Assembly (NCBI RefSeq): GCF_001619985.1
Contig: NW_017264205.1
Coordinates: 310,001 to 374,000, forward strand
From: Xylona heveae TC161
Lineage: Eukaryota; Ascomycota; Xylonomycetes; Xylonales; Xylonaceae
Direction: 5' to 3'
DNA: 64,000 nt
The notes under the pieces are model-generated. The model was not told where the DNA came from and searched no databases. It saw only the letters and a program-made list of their open reading frames with translations. Made by a program: the position numbers and the translations under genes. Below, in pieces: positions 24,114-34,014 of this stretch; within the stretch, counting starts at the first letter, position 1, and every line of letters starts with the position of its first letter.

Positions 24114-24232
24114 ACATACGACCATAGACTGAGGAGAACTGGGCATCCCGTCCGCTCTGCCATACATAAGCCTCAGATCGGCGGACTAGTAGTTGGGTCG
24201 GTGACGACCAGCGAATCCCCGCTGTTGTATGT
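24114..24232 (+). rRNA. 5S ribosomal RNA gene (dispersed copy)
   Basis: The 119-nt segment begins ACATACGACCATAGACTG and ends GCTGTTGTATGT, with the two ends forming helix I. Internal blocks such as GGGCATCCCGTCCGCTC, CCTCAGATCGGCGGA and TAGTAGTTGGGTCGG match filamentous-ascomycete 5S rRNA, including the internal Pol III control region. Compared with the usual GGGTGGGTGACCACC there are two changes that keep base pairing (GGGTCGGTGACGACC). In Pezizomycotina 5S genes are scattered singly outside the rDNA array, as here. It sits between orc6 and the permease gene. Confidence 0.88.
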
Positions 24233-24238
24233 TTTTTT
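24232..24238 (+). terminator. Pol III terminator of the 5S rRNA gene
   Basis: A run of seven T residues directly at the 3' end of the 5S gene. Confidence 0.8.
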
Positions 24239-24680
24239 CCCAGTCCACTTTTTCTTCATTTTACTTCCTTTTTTTTTGCTTTCGTATTCTTCTTTACCTT
24301 TTCTTTTCTTTTTTTTTTCCCGTTCCTTGTTATTCATCCTGGGTATTACACGTTGAATCGTCATGTTAGCTGTCAAGTTACCCAATCAAGTGACCCATAG
24401 GGCAAACAATTATTTGTTGATACTCATACATGCTATTATAGATAGAAGATGAAATGGTTGGACTCAGTAAAAGCTATATTTTGTACATCTATATGAATAT
24501 CTCTATCGCTATGACTCTATAATATATACCCCTAAATTTATGCGGCAATGCAGCATGCTTGGTTAGATGATTTACGTAATATCCATTGTCCCTTGTCCAT
24601 TATGCTGAGTCGCTGACAAGTCCAAGGATGGGACAATGGAGAAGAGAATACGTAAAAAGTAGAAAAGAAAAGAAAAGAAA
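24239..24680. other. Spacer between the 5S gene and the permease 3' end
   Basis: A/T-rich noncoding sequence with T-rich and AAAAG runs. No gene was recognised. Confidence 0.6.
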
Positions 24681-27167
24681 CTAAGGCATGACAGGGTTCG
24701 TTTTATCCCTCCCTTCATGTTGCACTTCCTCTACGCGTCCCAATCCGACTTCACCGTGGTGGTCTGCCACGAGATCCATTTCGCCAGCCCTGACGCGGCG
24801 CGAGCGCGCAAGGACTTTCCACAAGACGATGTTGACCACGTAAATGGCGATGCCAAGATAGCATGTGATGAAGTCGGATACTTGGAAGGACGGGATGAAT
24901 GTGTTGTAGCCTGCCAAGAGTTAGCATATCGTATTGTATGCAGCATGTCGAAGACTCCAATGCTTCGATTCTTCGAAGCTCGAAGGTCAAAGGTTCAAAT
25001 CTCAGCGTGCTCGGCGACATTTGAAGTTGTAGAAATTAGAATGTAATGAGAATGAAATGGAAATGGAAATGGAAATGGAGACAAGGAACGAGGCTAGAGA
25101 AAGGGATAAATAAACGTACCGTTAAAAATGATAATAATAACCGTCAAAAACAACGCAAACCAAGCACCATACGGCTGTAATGCTCCACGATATGGAAGAT
25201 CTACCTTTCGATCCAGGCCTTGGGCTTTCATGCCGCGGCAGAATCCAATATACGAGACGAGAATGCTGGCCCAGTTGAGCGTCCCAAAGACAGTCACGAG
25301 GTTGACAAAGTACCCGAACACAGTCGCGCTGGATTTGGTCGCGTTCATGTACGCCAGCAGGCTGAATGCAGAGGTGGCTGCGACGCCGTAGATGGGTACG
25401 CCTCGTGCGGTGGTGTGTGTGAAGATGCGCGGCGCGTGGCCTTCTTTTGCGAGGGAGTAGAGCGTGCGTGCGCCGACGTAGATGTCTTTTTATTTTAATT
25501 AGACAGGGAAGATAGTGCCAGACGGGAGACGAGGGGGATTTTAAAAAGGGAAGGAGAGGAAGAGAGAACATGGCGGGAGAAGAGAGTTTTGGACCACAGA
25601 GACATATCATTGAGAAGTATGATATGATAGTATGATAGGCTGGAAGCATAAGAATGAAAAATAAAGGGGAAGGGGGCAAGAGAAGGAAGACTGAAACAAA
25701 AAAAAAAGGAAAGGGGGAGGGGAAAGCAAACACTGGACCAAAAAAAGGAGAGACGGGATAACTCACCGGTATTCGCAGCACTAACAACAAAAACCAGAAT
25801 CGCACCATTCATAATATCTGGCAAAACACTGATCCGCCCCATTCTCATCGCAACCACATACGGCGAAGCCGAGGCGCTCGTCTTTGCCTTCTTTGCTCCA
25901 ATAAGTAGATCATTATCATACGGCACTGCCATGCCCAGCAACAGCACGCCCAGGATATAAAACACACAGATCCGCCACAGAGTCTGCCGGATGGCTCTGG
26001 GGATGTTGCGCCGCGGGTTCGGCGTTTCCGCAAACGCAACGCCCACGACTTCAGTGCCTGTATATGCAAAGCATGACTGGACTAGACAGGCGAAAAACCC
26101 GAGGAATTTCCCCAGAGAGCCGGTGGAAAGGTACTCTGCAAATGCTCCTGGTTCGTTCCAGTACCGGAATCCGACGCGTTCGTGGTTCGGAGCCCCGCCG
26201 AGAGAAACGATCAGGCAGGTGAGCATCGCAATGAGGATGGCGATGATCTTGATGGAGGAGAGGATGAATTCTGCTTCGCCGAAACTGCCCACGTGCAGAA
26301 CCTGGCATTATGAGTATACTGTATGGGATATATCCAATTGGAAGAGACTCAAGAATGAAGAGTATATGGAGAAATGAAGGAATTGGATCTTGATGGGTGG
26401 TGTATAGGGTAAATAGAGAAGATACGGGAAGGGGACAAGGGACAACAGAAAATGGACAAAGGGCAAGGGAATAGGGGCAAGAGGAAGAACACATACATTG
26501 ATGGAAATAACTACTGCCGCAAAGACAGTCACCCAAATAGCAACACTCAAGTCTGGACGCCAGTACTGAATGACCAACCCTGCGGCAGTAAGGTTGTTTG
26601 CCAAGACGATGGCGTATTTGAAAAAGTAATTCCATCCGGTAGCAAATCTATACATGTCATATTCATCAGCTACTTGTACTACCTCATGCCATCGAGCAAA
26701 TGAAGTTTTTTTTTAAAACAAAAAGAAAATAAAAAGAAAAACTTAGTACTGCAAAACAGTGCAAAGAAAGTGCAAAAAACTCACCCAAGAGCTGGATCCA
26801 CAAAGCGAGAAGCATAGCCATTGAACCCGCGATCCATAGGTAACAGAGACGCCATTTCTCCGAGCGCCGTCATGACAAAATATATGATCGAGCCGGTCAC
26901 AGTGTAGGCAATGAGGATACTGGCTGGTCCGCCCTTGGCTAGGGCCGAGCCACTTCCAATAATCAACCCAGTCCCCAGAGCACCTGCAATGGCCAGCATA
27001 TTTACCTGGCGAGACTTGAAGTCCCGGCGCAGGTGTTGGGGATTCGAGCTATCGTTTGGGTTTATTTGCTCCATTTGGCCCTCTGCATAGTCCGGCGACG
27101 ACTCCGGTCCTTGGCCGGGAGGCACATCTTGAGTCTTGTGGATGCTTTTCATGGGTAGTTTAGACAT
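24681..27167 (-). CDS. Amino-acid permease (fungal YAT/AAP family)
   Basis: Minus-strand exons are 27167..26785, 26647..26497, 26301..25767, 25485..25120 and 24910..24681, giving 554 residues with all phases closing. After a cytosolic N-terminus of about 55 residues comes the APC-superfamily signature NMLAIAGALGTGLIIGSGSA, then MTALGEMASLLPMDRGFNGY and WNYFFKYAIVLANNLTAAGL. Further hydrophobic segments through all exons suggest the usual 12-helix plasma-membrane proton/amino-acid symporter. The substrate cannot be read from sequence. Introns are long for a fungus (137, 195, 281 and 209 nt) and C/T-rich on the coding strand. The gene is divergent from the class V PLP enzyme gene, sharing a 520-base promoter, which suggests co-regulated uptake. 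Confidence 0.92.
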
Positions 27168-27687
27168 TTTTTCAGTCTGGTCTTTTTGAGCAGTTTGGGA
27201 ATCAAGAATTTTGAGGTCGACATATTTTTTTGCTTAAAGAGAATGTTATTTATAAGTTTTGTCTTGCTGGTGTTTCTGTAGTATCAGCAGTGTCATATGA
27301 TAAATGGAAAGTTGGCAAGCCGATAAAGTTGATAACAGAGGGGTCAACGGGGTCGAGGGGCCCGTCGTCTCCGCATTGCGGAGGACGAACTCCGTCTTAT
27401 CACGCCGCAGGGACCACCACATTGGTGACCAGAAACCATCATCGCTTTGACACTGTCCCATGGGCTGAATTGAGTTCGGAAAGATGATTGGGTTCATTGT
27501 TGAAAGATAGGTAATGGAAACGGAGTGGCAACTCCGAAATTGTCGAGATGTTATCGCGCGGTCGTATGGTTTTCAACGTGTATTTATAGCTCAGTATATC
27601 TTGACCCAATACTACATGATTTTCTTGATAGAGAAAAAAAAGTAAAATAGTCGAATACTGTTTACTTATTACAATTTCATTTTCACC
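27168..27687. promoter_or_regulatory. Shared divergent promoter, permease / PLP enzyme
   Basis: A 520-base spacer between two diverging start codons. It contains a perfect palindrome with CCG/CGG triplets (listed separately), a nearby further CCG half-site (CTCCGTC at 27390-27396) and GGGGTC direct repeats at about 27340-27360. No coding potential is visible. Confidence 0.6.
27369..27383. promoter_or_regulatory. CCG-N5-CGG palindrome, candidate Zn2Cys6 operator
   Basis: CTCCGCATTGCGGAG is a perfect 15-base palindrome around a single central T. With one unpaired base the symmetry extends further (TCGTC on the left, GACGA on the right). Everted or inverted CGG triplets with fixed spacing are the standard targets of dimeric Zn2Cys6 proteins, and such a regulator is encoded 1.7 kb away. 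Confidence 0.65.
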
Positions 27688-28941
27688 ATGAGTCCAGTCG
27701 CCGTCTCGCAATGCACTCCTCCAGTGCCAAAAAAGCTTTCCTTTATGGATAGCACATTCGCACCATCCCCAGAGAATGACATTTCCAAATACCGAAATCT
27801 CGCACCAGTCGTGACTCGAGAAGATGTGCACTACCTCAATTCCTCATTCCAACAAGTCATGAACTTGCGAGTTCGCGCTGCCATTGACGAATACCTGGAC
27901 CAGGCTGTTGGAACTCCGCATCCAAAGCCCGTCTGGCAATCCGTCGCCCAACAAGCCAAGAGTTCTCTGGCTTCCTACCTCAATGTCCCTGATGACTCGC
28001 TCGTCTTCACCCGCGACACGACCGAGGGACTCAACCTGTTCCAGCGATCGATCCCTTTCCAACCTGGAGCAAATGTGGTGCTTCTGGATACCGAACACCC
28101 AAACCACGCCTATGGATGGCTTGGTCTGGTGGAGCAAGGATTGGAAGTCCGTCGCATTGACACCAAAGGAGAGAGCTATGCCGACGCAAACACATTCGCT
28201 CCCTTGGTCGATGACAAAACCATTGCAATTGGTCTGTCGTCAATAATGTTTCACAATGGGCAGTTGAACAATGTCCAAGATATCTGCGCCCGATTTCGTC
28301 CGCGAGGCGTGCATGTCCTGGTCGACCTCACGCAGCATGTCGGAGTTTGCCCTATCGACCTGACGAAATGGAACGTTTCCGCTGCTGCCCTTGGCTGCCA
28401 CAAGGGCCTAGGCTGCCCTAGTGGTCTGGGAGCGTTATACATCAATCCCGGCGTTCTCTCCAGCTTGAAAAAGACACCGCCTATTGTCGGTGCTGGCGCT
28501 ATAGGCAACCTCCCTTCTACTCTGCTTGCCGACCCGAACGTCCAATACCATGCATCGCCGCAACGGTACAGTCACCTAAACCTCTCACTCATAGGTGCCG
28601 TAGCGCTCAACGCATCACTCACCCTTCTGCGTGAGGAGATCGGCCTAGAGAAAATCGAGAGATACCTCCGAGCACTAGGGCGCGAGCTCGCACTGGGCCT
28701 GGCACCATTGGGAGTGAAGATTGTAGGCAGCCAATCAGCCAGTGAACGAGCACCGCACTTGTATGTTCTCGCGCTCCTACATCCAGATTGGGAGAACCAC
28801 TTCCGGACTGAGCGTGTTTATGTTTCTCATTATCGCTGTGGAGTGAGGGTCTCTCTTGGATTTTATAACAATATCGCCGATGTACGGGCTCTGGTGGATT
28901 CTATCCGGAGGGGCTTGGAGGCAGGAATTCCGTGCGAGTGA
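27688..28941 (+). CDS. Class V PLP-dependent aminotransferase-like enzyme
   Basis: An intronless gene of 417 residues. Class V fold-type I landmarks are visible: the N-terminal YLNSSFQQVMNLRVRAAIDE, the cofactor-phosphate region FTRDTTEGLN, the segment DTEHPNHAYGW, Asp213 in VDLTQHVG contacting the pyridine nitrogen, and the Schiff-base lysine Lys239 in GCHKGLGCPSG. The family includes cysteine desulfurases, selenocysteine lyases, isopenicillin-N epimerase-like and LolT-like enzymes; the sequence does not decide among them. No mitochondrial targeting peptide is obvious, so a cytosolic enzyme is likely. It diverges from the amino-acid permease and converges with the Zn2Cys6 regulator (113 bases between stops), so the three probably form a functional module acting on an amino acid or related amine. 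Confidence 0.9.
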   Translation: MSPVAVSQCTPPVPKKLSFMDSTFAPSPENDISKYRNLAPVVTREDVHYLNSSFQQVMNLRVRAAIDEYLDQAVGTPHPKPVWQSVAQQAKSSLASYLNVPDDSLVFTRDTTEGLNLFQRSIPFQPGANVVLLDTEHPNHAYGWLGLVEQGLEVRRIDTKGESYADANTFAPLVDDKTIAIGLSSIMFHNGQLNNVQDICARFRPRGVHVLVDLTQHVGVCPIDLTKWNVSAAALGCHKGLGCPSGLGALYINPGVLSSLKKTPPIVGAGAIGNLPSTLLADPNVQYHASPQRYSHLNLSLIGAVALNASLTLLREEIGLEKIERYLRALGRELALGLAPLGVKIVGSQSASERAPHLYVLALLHPDWENHFRTERVYVSHYRCGVRVSLGFYNNIADVRALVDSIRRGLEAGIPCE

Positions 28942-29054
28942 TGTTGAGAAAAGCCGAGGATTATTAGTTAGTCTTATTGCAATAATGATAGTTATACCTC
29001 AACTGCTGAATGTTCCGGTAAAAATGGCGACAAATTATCGTCAGTTCTGATATC

Positions 29055-31402
29055 TCACAACGAGAACCATCCCCGAAAATCACCATCCATCTGACAGATG
29101 TCGTGCGCCGCCTGATCCCAGCTGAGCATGTCTACCAAGGACTCATCTACCAAAGACCCCTGGATGTTCTGGTCGTTGATGATGTCAAGTATTGGTTCCG
29201 AGGACAGGTGCAAGGAATCGTTAGCGGATATTGAAGTTGCATCCTCGATGCCTAATGAATTTCCACCGGCGGTATCTGAGATTGCCGAAGTCTGTACAGG
29301 GGCATCGGCACTCGAGCTTTGTACACCTGATAAAGGTTGGGCATGTCGTTGTCGATTCACAAGCGTCGCCCTCAAACTTGAATGCGCCTCCGCTGCGATC
29401 CTATAAACTCTAGTACACTCCCCCAAGGCCTTGAGGAGAAAAGAAAGCTCCGGCGGGAGCGATGTTGACTCTATTTTTGAACTGACTATTGTCGCTTAGT
29501 ACATTCAGTTCAGGCGGGGAAAGACAATAACATACTAGAAAGCTTGGTAAGGGTGATGCTTGTTGTAACGATTGCATATACCATGATCAATGGTGCAGTC
29601 ATCATCCCATGTTGATTTCGGAATTGGCGGATCATTGCAATAACTGAACCACAGGAGGACTCACAGACTGTCCGCGAAGATTCCCCTGCCGCCTCGCTAG
29701 AGTCATCGATGAAATGCCGATTGAGAGAAAGGGACACACTATGATAGAAGAGACTGTTCTCATTAGACCAAAGTGGAAAAAAAACTTTGAACAAACATAC
29801 TGGAGAATTATGATATGATGTTGCAACTGTCTTTCTTGTGCACTCCATTGACTCCACTGTAGCTGCTCAGGGAGATCATGCAACCACCGGTTGAGCCGAA
29901 TATTCATCTCACTCAATCGGTAGACAGAGCTTGAACTTCCCGCCTGGAATTCCTGTGAAAATATATCCACCATTATATCTTGAAAGATATCGCCCAGCCT
30001 GACAGTGTATTTGAGTGCATTCGTTAATTGGGGCCGCTGGGCGGGTGTAACATTGGAATGCTTTAATGCCAGATCGAAGAGCCCGAACCAGTCATGGTTT
30101 ACTGAAAAGTCCCTGAATTGTGTCAGGATCTTTGATTGCCATTATAGCCAGAAGTAGTGCATACGGAAGCGGCTCACTGGGGTGGACAGCAGCATCTTTG
30201 GCGCTGAGATATACGGGCCTTCCGAGATATAAACTCATAAACCTAAAGCGCATCAGAATTATGGCGGTGTAAAGAGCTTGATCCCCGTACTTGTCAACTA
30301 CATAACAACCCCAGTATATCCTTCGTCGAATCTCAATATCCTCCGCGGTTGCAATAGACTGGTCCTGCAATACCCAATTTGTTGGATCTCGATGGAAACC
30401 AATATCCTGACCCATTCGAAAGGCCATTCCTGGACGACTTAGCACCGCTCCAAATAGTGAATTGAGTAAAAAGGAATACCAGAGAAAAGCCATCCCTCAG
30501 AGGTATTCCCCTGTCCAACCTCATGAAAAGCCAGACAAAGCAGCGCTTGAATTGTGACCGGACTCGGATGGGACAATTCGTAAGTAACGATGATCTCTTT
30601 GGCGCATTTTGCCAGTAATCCGGCCTTATTGCTGACAGTCGTGTCGCACGAGTGGGGAGCTCCAAGAGCAGAAATTGCATATACCAATGCATAGGACCAA
30701 TACTTGCCGCCGTAGGTGTTGTCGAAGTAATCGGCCAGAAATGCTTCACGATAGACAAACATTAACTGGGGGTACTGATAGAGGAAGAAGAGAGGGAGAC
30801 AGGTTTGGATGAGACTCGAGTCTATCCCGAGAGCTGCTGCGAGGCGCACTTTGGTCATGTCATCTGCATGAATTGATATTGGCATAGATTGGGTTGTGCG
30901 ATCATTTCGGCCGGTCTGAGAGTTTACATATATACTTGTTGGACCGTGATATTGCAGTGAACCTAGTTCGAATGTCAATTCCATAATCCTAAAGCACGAA
31001 CATTCAAAAGTACCTGATTGACCAGATTTCAGCAAGCCGGGGTTTTGACAAATCTTCTTGTCTTCTGAGGAAGTGACCGGTCCGCTATCCTCATCAATCG
31101 ATAAGTCACGTAGCATGACATCTCGTTCCTCGGTGGGAGCAGATTTTAGCTTCCGCAAAAACCATTCAAACCACGCTATTCGAGTCTCTAGTGACTTGAG
31201 ATAGTCATGAGATACCGGTCGACGTCGGGAATCATTCTGGCGGTATTCGCATTCATGACTGGCTAGCGTACAGTTTGAACAGGGGAGATTCCGATTACAT
31301 TTGATCTTGCGGGATTGACAGCGTTTACACCTGGCTCCGCATTAATTAGAGTAACAATTGAAGATTGTGATAGTCATACGAGAGCTTTTTGATACGTTCC
31401 AT
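29055..31402 (-). CDS. Zn2Cys6 (GAL4-type) transcription factor with fungal_trans domain
   Basis: Eight minus-strand exons: 31402..31380, 31330..31014, 30962..30480, 30429..30291, 30242..30165, 30112..29801, 29753..29536 and 29485..29055, giving 666 residues. The binuclear cluster begins at once: C-x2-C-x6-C-x5-C-x2-C-x6-C in MERIKKLSCKRCQSRKIKC and NRNLPCSNCTLASHEC, followed by a basic linker and short coiled coil. The middle has the fungal-specific regulatory domain (YHGPTSIYV; GMAFRMGQDIGFHRDPTNW; RRRIYWGCYVVDK; MSLYLGRPVYL). The C-terminal 100 residues are acidic and probably activating. Exon 1 is only 23 nt and was placed by phase and by completing the Cys cluster. Its tail-to-tail neighbour is the PLP enzyme, which together with the permease is the likely target. 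Confidence 0.88.
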
Positions 31403-31692
31403 AGGGCATAAATTGCTAGAATTCACGTGCAGTCATTCTTGTATATTTAAGCTTATCATGCATGGATTGGCTTATCGAGGATATCGTGGATAAATATACA
31501 TCACATGATTATCGCCTTAAAGCGACCAAATGAGCCGGACAGCCCCGATTTTTCCTGGGGCATCTCTTTTTCTTTTTCTTTCATATTCAATTGACTGAAT
31601 TGTTTTGGATATAATTTTATTGAAATATATCAATTAAATCAGCATGGATGGTTCTATAACCATACATCTACAATACATCCGACTAATAATGT

Positions 31693-34014
31693 CTACCTAA
31701 GAAGCGGAGAAATATACACATCCAAAACGCAATGCATGACACCAGGCGCATACGTCTTGACGCGCTCAACGTGCGTGCATACTATGGCTCTCTCCCTCGT
31801 GTTCGTGCCGCCGACAGCCCCCAATTCCAGTGGCGCAGGCCCAGCTTGAGGCTGCGCGTCAGGTCTAGGAGCAGCCCCAGCTTCTTCGGCGTCAACAGTC
31901 GCGACGATACGGCCGATTTCGCGAACGATTTCGTCCGTGATACGAGCAATATCATGTGTGGCGATATTTTCGTGAACGTGAAGGAACCCGCCTAGTCCTT
32001 GAGTGTATCCTCTCTTGGTGATTCTTTCGTCAGAGCATTTATCAGTTGCACAGTCAGCTAGAGTTTCATATTCTACCCTGACACCATGTTCGTCATCATT
32101 TGGAGAGGCAGCGTTGAATGACAGACAGTCAGAACCCTGAGAATCAAGATCTAATATCCGCACGGCAGTCTCCCAACTATCTCGTGACGAAGGGAGGAGG
32201 CCGAGATTAACATGTCGAATTGGCGGGAGGCGATCAATATGTTGTGTGTGATGACTTGAACCCGGCTTATCTGTAGATGTGGCGCTGGTACTATTGCTGC
32301 TATGAGCAGCACGAAGGTTCCGCTTGAAAGTGTCAATCTTAGGTCCAGCAAGGGCGTTATCTTCGCGGAACACGGATATCCTAGACTGCGCGATCTTGTT
32401 CGAGAGTTCCGTTGGCGACAATGACGACGTAAAAGCCTTTTCGGCAGCATCGTCATCGTTGATGTTGGAGTAGTTCGGATCAAACACCTCCGCATTCCAC
32501 CCATTCTCCTTACTGCCGCGCTTTAAGCCTTCTACGCTCCAAGGGTTTAATTCCCAGCAGAGGACTTTACTCACGCCGGCCGCAGCGTATGAGAATGTAA
32601 AGTATCCAATTCCAGCGTAGAGATCAACTGCTGTGCAGGAGGATGGTGGGATTGAGGGTATCGTGATTCTTGATATTGAATTATCAGGAATACTTGCATT
32701 ATGAGATGTGACGGAGACAGCACATAATCCTCGCTCTGCAACACTAATTGTGACTCCCCTTTCCAACTCCGCGAGCACGCTTCTCAGCCGCGCCTTTTCG
32801 CGAATATTGCCCCGCGAAAACATGGTATATCGCGGTGCCCAAGTCTGGTAGATGCCGTGTTGGCGCGTCGATACCCAAAAGGCAGTATCCAATTCAGCGC
32901 GCGTGATGCGGTTGTGGTTTCCTGGAGACTCTTTTTCTGCTGCTGAAGGCGTTGGAATGACCGGGCCGAAATCTCCATATAAAGGCTGCAAAGCGGTCGG
33001 ACTGCGGAGAATATTTGTGCCTGAGTCTGGAGCGTGGTAGTAGTGTTCATTGTCCCTCTCTCGTGGCGCCGATTGATCCTCATGGGATGATCTAAATGAT
33101 TGATCGCTTGTGCATCTCTTTGCAGGTAATGAATGCGTGTGATGAGATGTTTTAGCGGCCACCGTGTTGTCCTGGTTGCTAAGAAGCGGAATCGCCCCGT
33201 TGGTAGCAATATGTGTGACGCCCAATGCGGTAGCGATGTCATGGTAGAGAGCATGCAATAGATTTGTGTTTTCTTTAGGCGCGTTTTTGCTCTCGATGGG
33301 AGAGTCATCATCAGTCTTAGAGATCCTCGATTCAATGTCTGCGCTGGTCAATGCCCGCAACAGTTTTTCCCAGGCTTCACCCCGAAATGCGTGCGCCGGA
33401 AGAAGTAACATGGGGTGATAAATCGTATATGTTTTGGGGATTCCTGGCCGTAGCTGCTCGAGTGTTACATTGATCGAATTGAGAAGAGCTTTGGGCAGCT
33501 GTTGTAGCCATGACTCGACGATAGCGATGAGGATATTTGTCGACGAAGATTGGGATGAGGCGGCTGCAGCGGAAGAGCATGGTGTGCCTGATTCGGAAAG
33601 GGAGAGAAGAACGTATATTGATGCTCGGGCAGACTGTGATGAGAGTGCGGCGAGCGGCCCAGGTGCAGTAAACAGATGGTTTTGAAGATATTCCCCAATA
33701 AAAGTCTGCGCATCAGGATTGGTGTTCTTGGGATCTCTGGGACAAGACTGAGCCTGAATTTGGCTTTCCGTATCAATCTCTGGCAACGGCATTATGATGG
33801 TCGTTGGAATGATGAGTCGCGGTGTGCTATCATTCCCTGAGCTGCTCGTAGATGTATCCTGGTCCTGCATCATCTTTCTCCCATCAAGGGAGAACACACG
33901 CCCTTTTCCATCCCATTCTTGAATTTTCCGCCGGCGGTCTAATTGACCGTGCTGCTTTAACAAATCCTTGATCTCCTTGACAAGATTTTTTGGTACCGCT
34001 ATAGAAACGTTCAT
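31693..34014 (-). CDS. trm12: tRNA wybutosine-synthesising protein 2 (TYW2/Trm12)
   Basis: A single exon of 773 residues. The S-adenosylmethionine-binding core is clear near residues 455-500: AVDLYAGIGYFTFSYAAAG followed by VSKVLCWELNPWSVEGLKRG. Upstream is YQTWAPRYTMFSRGNIREKA (about residue 390-410), typical of Trm12/TYW2. Further on are HVNLGLLPSSRDSWETAVRI and GGFLHVHENIATHDI. The enzyme transfers the alpha-amino-alpha-carboxypropyl group of SAM to the tricyclic base at position 37 of tRNA-Phe during wybutosine synthesis. The protein is much longer than the yeast enzyme (462 residues). The extra length lies in Ser/Thr/Asn-rich segments between conserved blocks, with no intron signals that would remove them. 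The start is the first ATG, giving the conserved-looking VPKNLVKEIKDLLKQHG N-terminus. Confidence 0.9.
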   Translation of the reverse strand: MNVSIAVPKNLVKEIKDLLKQHGQLDRRRKIQEWDGKGRVFSLDGRKMMQDQDTSTSSSGNDSTPRLIIPTTIIMPLPEIDTESQIQAQSCPRDPKNTNPDAQTFIGEYLQNHLFTAPGPLAALSSQSARASIYVLLSLSESGTPCSSAAAASSQSSSTNILIAIVESWLQQLPKALLNSINVTLEQLRPGIPKTYTIYHPMLLLPAHAFRGEAWEKLLRALTSADIESRISKTDDDSPIESKNAPKENTNLLHALYHDIATALGVTHIATNGAIPLLSNQDNTVAAKTSHHTHSLPAKRCTSDQSFRSSHEDQSAPRERDNEHYYHAPDSGTNILRSPTALQPLYGDFGPVIPTPSAAEKESPGNHNRITRAELDTAFWVSTRQHGIYQTWAPRYTMFSRGNIREKARLRSVLAELERGVTISVAERGLCAVSVTSHNASIPDNSISRITIPSIPPSSCTAVDLYAGIGYFTFSYAAAGVSKVLCWELNPWSVEGLKRGSKENGWNAEVFDPNYSNINDDDAAEKAFTSSLSPTELSNKIAQSRISVFREDNALAGPKIDTFKRNLRAAHSSNSTSATSTDKPGSSHHTQHIDRLPPIRHVNLGLLPSSRDSWETAVRILDLDSQGSDCLSFNAASPNDDEHGVRVEYETLADCATDKCSDERITKRGYTQGLGGFLHVHENIATHDIARITDEIVREIGRIVATVDAEEAGAAPRPDAQPQAGPAPLELGAVGGTNTRERAIVCTHVERVKTYAPGVMHCVLDVYISPLLR

